Assembly: GCA_947302185.1 (NCBI GenBank)
Contig: CAMYVI010000162.1
Coordinates: 1 to 5,902, forward strand
Reading direction: 5' to 3'
Source: an uncultured Lachnospiraceae bacterium
GTDB taxonomy: Bacteria > Bacillota_A > Clostridia > Lachnospirales > Lachnospiraceae
Length of the DNA stretch: 5,902 bases
Shown here: piece by piece, positions 1 through 5,902 of the stretch
How the letters are laid out: each line of letters starts with the position of its first letter
Numbering within the stretch: position 1 is the first letter of the stretch
Notes under the pieces: model-generated
Seen by the model: only the letters and a program-made list of their open reading frames with translations
Database searches by the model: none
What the model was told of the DNA's origin: nothing
Translations under genes and position numbers: made by a program

Positions 1-1
1 G

Positions 2-682
2 ATCGGATCCGGGTGCGGGGCGATAACAGGATCGATTGCCGAAAAGGCGGGAAGTGTGACCTGCGTAGAGCTGTCTAAGAAGAGAAGCCTTATTAATGCC
101 GAAAGGAACAGGGAGAAGGATAATATCGAAATCCGTCTCGGCAATTTTGAGGATGTAGAAAAGAAACTCGAAACTGATTACGATATGATCACCCTGATCG
201 GAGTCTTCGAGTATGCGCAGGGATATATCTCATCACGGGATCCGTACAGGGATTTTCTTGATATTATTCTCCGCCATCTGAAACCGGGCGGGTCACTTGT
301 TCTTGCAATCGAGAACCGCCTGGGTATGAAATATTTCGCCGGCGCTACGGAAGATCACAGCGGACAGTACTTCGAAGGAATGGAGGGCTACAGCGAGTCA
401 AGCCGTGCGAGAACATTCGCCAAGCCTGAACTGGAGGCTCTTCTGACCGAAGCAGGTCTTTCCGATTACACATTCTACTATCCGTATCCGGATTACAAGT
501 TCCCGATGTCGATTTATTCGGATTATTATCTGCCGAAACGCGGAGAGCTCCGCACTAATATAGTTAACTTCGATCGGGAAAGAGTGATCCTTTTCGACGA
601 GACACAGGCTTTCGATTCTCTTGTTGACAGCGGTCTTTTCCCGCTGTTTGCAAATTCTTTCCTGGTAGTGGCACGGAGATGA
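2..682 (+). CDS. Class I SAM-dependent methyltransferase, 5'-truncated by the window edge
   Basis: The visible 226 residues are most of a Rossmann-fold methyltransferase. Motif I (GSGCGA, residues 2-7) lies at the left edge, followed by the acidic residue after strand 2 (VELS, E23) that normally binds the SAM ribose. Further on are the motif IV strand (LIGVFEY, about 65-71) and the post-motif stretch LKPGGSLVLAIENRLG (about 93-108). An EDH (117-119) and an aromatic run YYPYPDYK (about 159-166) probably form the acceptor side. Reading is open to base 2, and motif I lies upstream of the first possible start (GTG at 56), so the true start is outside the window and 56 would be wrong. No membrane segment is seen, so it is probably cytoplasmic. 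Its stop overlaps the start of the next gene by 4 bases, which suggests translational coupling. The acceptor is unknown; from context it is likely a glycan or phosphorylated glycan (inference). Family assignment is firm, substrate is not. Confidence 0.9.
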   Translation: MGSGCGAITGSIAEKAGSVTCVELSKKRSLINAERNREKDNIEIRLGNFEDVEKKLETDYDMITLIGVFEYAQGYISSRDPYRDFLDIILRHLKPGGSLVLAIENRLGMKYFAGATEDHSGQYFEGMEGYSESSRARTFAKPELEALLTEAGLSDYTFYYPYPDYKFPMSIYSDYYLPKRGELRTNIVNFDRERVILFDETQAFDSLVDSGLFPLFANSFLVVARR

Positions 683-3600
683 ATCCGCCTTTACGGTCGG
701 ATATAAAAGGGCAATTACAAAACGAGATTCAGAGGAAGACTATGATTATCTTTACTAAGTATTCAAATGACCGCCGGCCTGAGCTTGCCATCCGCACGGA
801 TATCATCGAAGAGGGCGGAATAAGATCAGTCGTCAAAGCAGCGGCCGACCCCCGCGCACTTGGCCATATCAGCGGTCTCATGGACAGTTACAGAGGGCTT
901 TCGAAGCTGTTTGAAAAAACAAGGTTTGTTCCGAACCGCTGCACCGAAGGGGAGGGTTTCTGTTCATTTGAATTCCTTGAGGGCAGTATGCTGGAAGAGC
1001 AGATGGACCTGCTCCTCGACAAGCCGGATGAACTGGTTGAAGCTCTTCGGGGATATTTTGACGAATTGGTTTCTGCCGCCGATACCGAATTCTCGCAGAC
1101 AGAAGAATTTGTCCGTGTTTTCGGCGATATAACCACATCGGGCACACGGGCGTTCTCCATAGCCAACATCGATATGGTGCTGAATAATATTATTGTCAGG
1201 GACGGCTGGAACGTAATTGATTACGAGTGGACGTTCCGTTTTCCTGTTCCCGTTAATTTCATTATCTGGAGAGTGTTTCATTATTATGCCGATGTGAACA
1301 TGAAACGTCAGTTCCTTCTCGAACGCGATATTCTTCCGGCATACGGGATTACGGAAGATGATGTGGAAAAGTACCGTCTGATGGAGAAAAATTTCCAGGC
1401 TTATGTCAGCGGGGACAACATGGCTCTGCGCGATCTCTATCCTTTGATCTCGCCCGGATATGTTGTCGTCGGAGAACTCTGGGAAGCCTATCGTGAGAAG
1501 AATGAAAAGCGCACGATTACACTGTTCCCGGATAAAGAAGGCGCATTCACTCCCGAGAATATGATTCTGACTTTCTCGGCTCCTCACGGGATTTATAAGC
1601 GTACTATTCGACTCGGCAATTCTACCCGTATCAGAATAGATCCCACTGAGAGTGCCGCTATTGTGCATGTGAACAGTCTTACTGCCGACGGTGTTCCTCT
1701 TGATCTCTCCAAAGCGACCGTAAACGGTCTGCTGCTCGGGGATAACGATCTGGTATTCTCGGAGGAGGATCCGTGGTTCATCCTGAATGATATTCCCGAG
1801 GGTTCGGAGAGTGTTGAGATCGATATGAAGGTCATGCCTCTCGACCCCGGTTATGCGGCAGCATGGCAGAAACTGTCCTCATCGGTAAAGGAAGCTGACA
1901 GGAAAAATCTGGAGCTGACGAAAAAGCTCGAGGAAAAGGATTTCCTGATGGCAGGGATGAGAAGATCGGTCCGTCTTGCTCAGAGTATTATTGACAACAG
2001 GAACCATGTTATTCATGATCTCGGAGAGACGAAGGTCATGCGTCTTTACAGAAAAGTCCGTTCGAGCAGACATCAAAGTGACCCGATCGAGGGATTAAGA
2101 CCGAGTATTACCAACGACGGTTCCGAGATACTCTACAATATCGACAGCGTCACGGCCCATGACTGCTATCTGCTGATCCACGGCTGGGCTATTGATACTC
2201 TGTTCGGGAACGAGAATCTTCAGATTGTGGATGCTGAAGGCCGCGAGGTGAAATGCAGCATCCTCCGCTCTTACCGCGATGATGTTGCCGGGAGACTGAA
2301 GATAGATCCCGAAAGACGGCCCGGCTTTGAAATACGGATCCGCTACAGCAGGATAGCAAGTCTTCCGCTTACACTCAGGATAGAGGATCCCCGGGGATAC
2401 CTTGAGATTCCTGTAGAGGGAATAAATGAGGAGGAAATAGAGCTCGGCAGGCAGGGGGAAATCGTATATGAGGCTAAAAGCGGTCTTCCCATGGAATACG
2501 ATGACTTCATGAGAAGGCATCGGGCCAGCCACGAAGAACTCAGAAGGCAGCGCAAGGTTCACTTTGATTACAGTCCGTCAGTCGGTTTCTGCATGCCGGT
2601 CTATAATGTATCAAATGCGAATCTCAGAAAAATGATCGACTCTCTCCTTGCGCAGAGCTATCGCAGGATTGAAGTGTGTATTGCGGACGGGAGCACAAAT
2701 AACGAGACCGAGAAATTCATTCGGGAAAGCTACGGAACGGAAGAGAAGCTTCATTACACGAAAGTTGAGGCGAATCCCGTAACTGCCGAGAACCTGTCGA
2801 AGGCAATTGATCTCTCGACATCCGATGTGATCATTCCGGTAGATGCAAATGATATAGCCGATCCGCGCACTGCATACGAGATCGTTAGGTGCATGAACGA
2901 GACAGGTGCTGACGTGGTATATACGGATGAAGACAGAGTCACTCCCGAAGGTTTCTTCTACACATCCCCGGTCTTCAAGCCTGATTACAGTCCCGATTAT
3001 CTGCGCAGCATCAATTATATAGGCAGTTACTTTGCCGTAAAACGGGAGGTTCTGTCAAAAGCCGGCATGCCGGATCTGAACTTCGGAGATGCCTACATGT
3101 ATGATTTTATCTTCCGCTGTTGCGAAAACGCCGGTAAAGTCGGACATGTACCGATCGCACTCTGCCACAGGCGTATAAACCCGGCAAGGGACGTGGAGAA
3201 TCCGGACAGTATTGAGGCGGTGTATGTGTGTGAGATGCGTGCAATCGACGCACATCTGAAAAGAACCGGAATTGACGGCAGGAGTGTGAAATCCTCCATA
3301 AAAGGAGGGTATCATGTAAAGGCTGAGGTAAAAGGAAGACCGCTTGTCTCGATCATTATTCCGAACAGGGACCATATGGAGACTCTGCGCAGAGCGATCG
3401 ACTCGATCATGAGCAGGACAACATACGGTAATTTTGAAGTTATTATCGTGGAAAACGGCAGTACCGAGGAAAATACTTTCCTGTATTATGAACGTATTGA
3501 GAACAGATATGCTAATGTTAAAGTGCTGACGTGGACACAGCCGTTCAATTATTCCGCAATCAATAACTTCGGCGTAGCGGAGGCAAGGGGCGACTATCTG

Positions 3601-4209
3601 CTGTTCCTGAACAACGATATAGAAGTGATCACGCCTGACTGGATAGAAGATATGCTCTCAATCTGTCAGAGAGAGGAATGCGGGGCGTGCGGAGCAAGGC
3701 TTATTTTCCCGAACAATACGATTCAGCATATCGGAGTGGTTATCGGAATGGGCGGCGCTGCCGGGCATATGTTCAGCGGAGAGGACGCATATTCACCGCA
3801 CTCGAATCCGAGATCCTGCCTGACACAGAATCTCAGTGCGGCGACGGCTGCCTGCCTTATGGTGAAAAGGTCAGCTTTCGAGGAAATCGGAGGGTTTGAC
3901 GAGAATCTTCAAGTCGCCTTTAATGATGTTGATCTGTGCCTTAAACTGCGGGAAGCCGGTTATCTGGTCGCTGTGAATGCATCTGCGGAGCTTTATCATT
4001 ACGAATCGCTGACCCGCGGAAGCGATAAAGCACGGGATGACAACGCAAAGCACGAGAGATTCCTGCGTGAATCCGGCACTATACGCAGCCGCTGGGAGAA
4101 ATATTTCCGTGACGGGGATCCGTATTTTAACCCGAATCTGGATGCGGCGCGCGGTGATTTTGCATTTGTCGGGGAGTATCCGGCGATCGCAAATCAGGAG
4201 AAAGAATAA
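679..4209 (+). CDS. Large multidomain protein: kinase-like domain, beta modules, coiled coil and two GT2 glycosyltransferase domains
   Basis: This 1176-residue protein probably transfers sugars from nucleotide donors to a surface glycan in the cytoplasm; no membrane segments are seen. Residues about 24-275 resemble the protein kinase/APH fold: VVK (K53), EFLEG as a hinge (98-102), NIDMVLNN as a catalytic loop (D165, N170) and IDYEW (D181) in the DFG position. Residues 280-388 are beta-rich, about 395-440 look like a short coiled coil, and 483-580 form a second beta-rich module. GT2 domain 1 (about 634-865, RfbC-like type) has ADGSTN and TDED but an altered DAND (722-725). GT2 domain 2 (about 887-1120) is fully canonical: SIIIPNRDH, FNYSAINNFG, LNND (977-980), FNDVD (1081-1085) and HYES (1107-1110). 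The ATG at 679 overlaps the methyltransferase stop. An alternative ATG at 742 has a better-spaced ribosome binding site and would remove 21 residues that precede the recognisable domain. Sugar specificity cannot be read. The kinase-like call is based on motifs only. Confidence 0.9.
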   Translation: MNPPLRSDIKGQLQNEIQRKTMIIFTKYSNDRRPELAIRTDIIEEGGIRSVVKAAADPRALGHISGLMDSYRGLSKLFEKTRFVPNRCTEGEGFCSFEFLEGSMLEEQMDLLLDKPDELVEALRGYFDELVSAADTEFSQTEEFVRVFGDITTSGTRAFSIANIDMVLNNIIVRDGWNVIDYEWTFRFPVPVNFIIWRVFHYYADVNMKRQFLLERDILPAYGITEDDVEKYRLMEKNFQAYVSGDNMALRDLYPLISPGYVVVGELWEAYREKNEKRTITLFPDKEGAFTPENMILTFSAPHGIYKRTIRLGNSTRIRIDPTESAAIVHVNSLTADGVPLDLSKATVNGLLLGDNDLVFSEEDPWFILNDIPEGSESVEIDMKVMPLDPGYAAAWQKLSSSVKEADRKNLELTKKLEEKDFLMAGMRRSVRLAQSIIDNRNHVIHDLGETKVMRLYRKVRSSRHQSDPIEGLRPSITNDGSEILYNIDSVTAHDCYLLIHGWAIDTLFGNENLQIVDAEGREVKCSILRSYRDDVAGRLKIDPERRPGFEIRIRYSRIASLPLTLRIEDPRGYLEIPVEGINEEEIELGRQGEIVYEAKSGLPMEYDDFMRRHRASHEELRRQRKVHFDYSPSVGFCMPVYNVSNANLRKMIDSLLAQSYRRIEVCIADGSTNNETEKFIRESYGTEEKLHYTKVEANPVTAENLSKAIDLSTSDVIIPVDANDIADPRTAYEIVRCMNETGADVVYTDEDRVTPEGFFYTSPVFKPDYSPDYLRSINYIGSYFAVKREVLSKAGMPDLNFGDAYMYDFIFRCCENAGKVGHVPIALCHRRINPARDVENPDSIEAVYVCEMRAIDAHLKRTGIDGRSVKSSIKGGYHVKAEVKGRPLVSIIIPNRDHMETLRRAIDSIMSRTTYGNFEVIIVENGSTEENTFLYYERIENRYANVKVLTWTQPFNYSAINNFGVAEARGDYLLFLNNDIEVITPDWIEDMLSICQREECGACGARLIFPNNTIQHIGVVIGMGGAAGHMFSGEDAYSPHSNPRSCLTQNLSAATAACLMVKRSAFEEIGGFDENLQVAFNDVDLCLKLREAGYLVAVNASAELYHYESLTRGSDKARDDNAKHERFLRESGTIRSRWEKYFRDGDPYFNPNLDAARGDFAFVGEYPAIANQEKE
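732..738 (+). promoter_or_regulatory. Shine-Dalgarno-like site favouring an alternative start at 742
   Basis: GAGGAAG lies just before ATG 742, with six bases between its GAGG core and the start codon. By contrast, the GGAG before ATG 679 touches the start codon directly, which is poor spacing. Starting at 742 gives a protein beginning MIIFTKYSNDR, exactly where the kinase-like domain seems to start. Against it, ATG 679 forms a typical ATGA overlap with the upstream stop, where coupled re-initiation needs less of a site. The choice between the two is open. Confidence 0.4.
3291..3310 (+). other. Hairpin containing an internal GGAGG, in the linker between the two GT2 domains
   Basis: The arms ATCCTCC (3291-3297) and GGAGGGT (3304-3310) can pair over seven positions, one of them G-U, around a six-base loop. 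The right arm is a near-perfect Shine-Dalgarno sequence. It is followed five bases later by ATG 3314, which is out of frame with the gene and is directly followed by TAA, so it encodes nothing. The hairpin sits at codons about 872-878, between the first and second glycosyltransferase domains. The structure is seen in the sequence; any role, such as slowing ribosomes at the domain boundary, is speculation, and chance is possible. Confidence 0.35.
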
Positions 4210-4266
4210 AGAGCAAACTACGAATTTTCATTTTGTGTAATAAAAATCAGGCAATTCAATGCTATC

Positions 4267-4271
4267 GGAGG
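4267..4271 (+). promoter_or_regulatory. Ribosome binding site of the third gene
   Basis: GGAGG lies five bases before ATG 4277 and fixes the start of the downstream glycosyltransferase gene. It is in the 67-base gap after the stop at 4207-4209. The gap is A+T-rich, and I see no GC-rich stem with a T-run and no convincing -35/-10 pair in it. The third gene is therefore most simply read as part of the same operon. Confidence 0.8.
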
Positions 4272-4276
4272 ACATT

Positions 4277-5902
4277 ATGTCACATGACTCGTCAGAATAC
4301 AGGGAGCTGAAAAAGCGATACGATTTACTGAAGAAAAGCTATGATGAGCTCTCGGCAGAAAATACGGATGGGAGAACCGTGAAGATCTTTAAGAAAATCG
4401 GCACATCTTTTGAGAAAGTGCCGGCTCTTGAGATGCCGGTCGGCGCTGACGGAAATTTTGCCGTTGAGCTGCCTTTGGGCGAAGCTTCGGAAGTTCGGGT
4501 TGAGCTGGGAAATATGCCTGCATATGTGAGGGTATCGGGAATATCAACCGATCAGGGCGTTCTGTCGACAGACAACATGGAAGGAGATTTCCGAAAGATT
4601 TCAGGTAATATCTGCGTATTTCCGGACATGAATCCCTCTTTTTCGGTGTCAGACTGGTTCGCGGGCTCGCGGGTCTTTTATTGCCGTATGAATATCCTGA
4701 CTCTTTCCGCGCAGGCAGCGCCTCTCATTGCAGGGGAGCTCGGATGGCGTGACGAAGAAATCAGCCATCTGAGGCTTGTTGATCAGCACAGGCAGGAGCT
4801 TCTGATAGAGAGGAGCAACCTGCTGAATGCAATAGCGGATCTCAGAGTCGTGAGGTCCTATCGCAATATGCGCCGCCTTATGAAGAAAGATGATCCGTTT
4901 CTGCGGATACATCCGCGCCTTAAGAACGATACAGAAGGAATCTGCTATTATGTTGATGAGATCACCTATCACAAAGAGGTATGCGTGCTCAGAGGCTGGG
5001 TGTTTGACCGTGAATATGTAATTGACGAGATAAAAATCCTGAATTCGAAGAGGGAACCCGTGAACTGCAAGATCATGCGTCAGATCCGTAATGATGTAGC
5101 GGAAAACTTTGCGCTTGATCCTAAGGAGAGGCATGGATTTTCGATATCCGTTAACTATGAAGATATCCACGACGCACCGCTCTACCTTGAAATTCACAAC
5201 CTTCGCGGATATATAAGGAAAAGGCTGAATTACGAACTTGATGCGGAAAAACAGAAAGTAGCGGAAGAGAATAAGAAAGGAGTCGCAGTCGATTATAACG
5301 ACTGGGCAATAGATCACAGAGCAACAAAGGAAGAGCTGGAACTGCAGCGCAAGAAACAGTTCCGCTACAAGCCGAAGCTCTCTGTTGTTGTACCGCTTTA
5401 CAAGACATCTGAGAGATACCTCACAGAACTTGTCGACAGCATCAGGAATCAGACCTACCAGAACTGGGAGCTGATTCTGTCAGACGGCAGCGGCGATCCT
5501 TCTCCCATAGACGATATTTTGAAAAAACTTGAGGAATCCGACAGCAGAATCAAAGTGGTCCGCAACAGACAGCAGCTGCATATATCCGAGAATACGAACG
5601 CCGCCTTGTCGCATGTCACAGGCGATTATGTCGTTTTCTGTGATCACGATGATATGCTCTCGCCCGAGGCCTTTTTTGAGAACGTCCGTATTATCAACAA
5701 GTATCCCGCTACAGAGATGATTTATTCCGATGAAGATAAGATCACGGATGACTGGATGCTCGCAGAGCCGCATTTCAAGCCGGATTTCAATCTTGATCTG
5801 CTGCTCACCAATAACTACATCTGTCATCTGCTGGTCGTCAGCAGAAGCCTTCAGGAAAAGGTGGGAGGGCTTGATCCGGCATTTGACGGAGCTCAGGATT
5901 AT
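4277..5902 (+). CDS. GT2 family glycosyltransferase with N-terminal beta modules, 3'-truncated by the window edge
   Basis: Open reading from ATG 4277 continues without a stop to the last base, giving 542 residues. A short charged helical stretch (1-28) is followed by a beta-rich module (about 33-145), a probable coiled coil (about 155-192) and a second beta-rich module (about 221-317; RGW 239-241, RNDV 271-274, HGF 286-288). The linker EELELQRKKQF leads into a GT2 domain (about 367 onward) with VVPLYKT, SDGSGD (402-407), an intact DHDD metal motif (456-459), SDEDK (484-488) and GAQDY at the very edge. The layout and many positions match residues 280-810 of the upstream protein, so the two are paralogues; this one has no kinase-like domain. 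By analogy a second GT2 domain may follow outside the window (inference). It is probably a cytoplasmic sugar transferase in glycan assembly. Donor and acceptor are unknown. Confidence 0.92.
   Translation, partial: MSHDSSEYRELKKRYDLLKKSYDELSAENTDGRTVKIFKKIGTSFEKVPALEMPVGADGNFAVELPLGEASEVRVELGNMPAYVRVSGISTDQGVLSTDNMEGDFRKISGNICVFPDMNPSFSVSDWFAGSRVFYCRMNILTLSAQAAPLIAGELGWRDEEISHLRLVDQHRQELLIERSNLLNAIADLRVVRSYRNMRRLMKKDDPFLRIHPRLKNDTEGICYYVDEITYHKEVCVLRGWVFDREYVIDEIKILNSKREPVNCKIMRQIRNDVAENFALDPKERHGFSISVNYEDIHDAPLYLEIHNLRGYIRKRLNYELDAEKQKVAEENKKGVAVDYNDWAIDHRATKEELELQRKKQFRYKPKLSVVVPLYKTSERYLTELVDSIRNQTYQNWELILSDGSGDPSPIDDILKKLEESDSRIKVVRNRQQLHISENTNAALSHVTGDYVVFCDHDDMLSPEAFFENVRIINKYPATEMIYSDEDKITDDWMLAEPHFKPDFNLDLLLTNNYICHLLVVSRSLQEKVGGLDPAFDGAQDY

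Noticed and set aside
56..682. Methyltransferase starting at GTG 56
   Set aside because: The frame is open to the left edge, and the SAM-binding motif lies upstream of 56, so this would cut off an essential part.
964..1668. Open frame of 234 codons on the minus strand
   Set aside because: It lies fully inside the large + strand gene, shows no recognisable domain, and the + strand reading has clear family motifs here.
3314..3319. Start codon after the internal GGAGG
   Set aside because: ATG is followed at once by TAA and is out of frame with the gene, so it does not encode a separate product for the second GT2 domain.
4210..4276. Promoter or terminator between the second and third genes
   Set aside because: The only inverted repeats are short A+T stems (ATTTT/AAAAT and GAATT/AATTC), with no GC stem plus T-run. 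No hexamer pair with proper spacing resembles a -35/-10 promoter.
4649..5317. Open frame of 222 codons on the minus strand
   Set aside because: It is opposite the third gene, whose + strand product aligns with its upstream paralogue over this whole stretch; the minus-strand protein looks like a shadow.
5480..5827. Open frame on the minus strand near the right edge
   Set aside because: It covers the DHDD and SDEDK region of the GT2 domain on the + strand, so it is a shadow frame.

Overview
The window reads as the middle of a surface-polysaccharide gene cluster from a bacterium. All three genes lie on the + strand and coding density is nearly complete. The base composition is close to half G+C by eye, there is a strong GGAGG ribosome binding site, and the glycosyltransferases are of a large multidomain type. 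Together these suggest a Gram-positive anaerobe of the Clostridia type (Lachnospiraceae-like). That assignment is an inference from style, not from a marker gene.

Layout. Bases 2-682 hold the 3' part of a class I SAM-dependent methyltransferase that enters from the left edge with its SAM-binding glycine motif at the very start. It overlaps by 4 bases (ATGA) a 1176-codon gene at 679-4209. That second product starts with a protein-kinase/aminoglycoside-phosphotransferase-like domain. It continues through a beta-rich module, a short coiled coil and a second beta-rich module, and ends with two family 2 glycosyltransferase (GT2) domains. After a 67-base gap with no visible terminator, a third gene begins at 4277 behind a good Shine-Dalgarno site and runs off the right edge (542 codons visible). 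Its product repeats the layout of the second protein without the kinase-like domain: beta module, coiled coil, beta module, first GT2 domain.

How they may work together. The two large proteins probably add sugars to a growing glycan on the cytoplasmic face of the membrane. The methyltransferase and the kinase-like domain would modify the glycan or its end. The combination of methyltransferase, kinase-like domain and coiled coil next to a polymerising glycosyltransferase recalls WbdD of E. coli O9a, which caps and limits O-antigen chains. Here the parts are divided differently, with the kinase-like domain fused directly to the glycosyltransferases. This is the most interesting reading of the window and is an inference. 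A second point is that the first GT2 domain of the 1176-residue protein has altered metal-site and catalytic-acid motifs, while its paralogue in the third gene keeps them.
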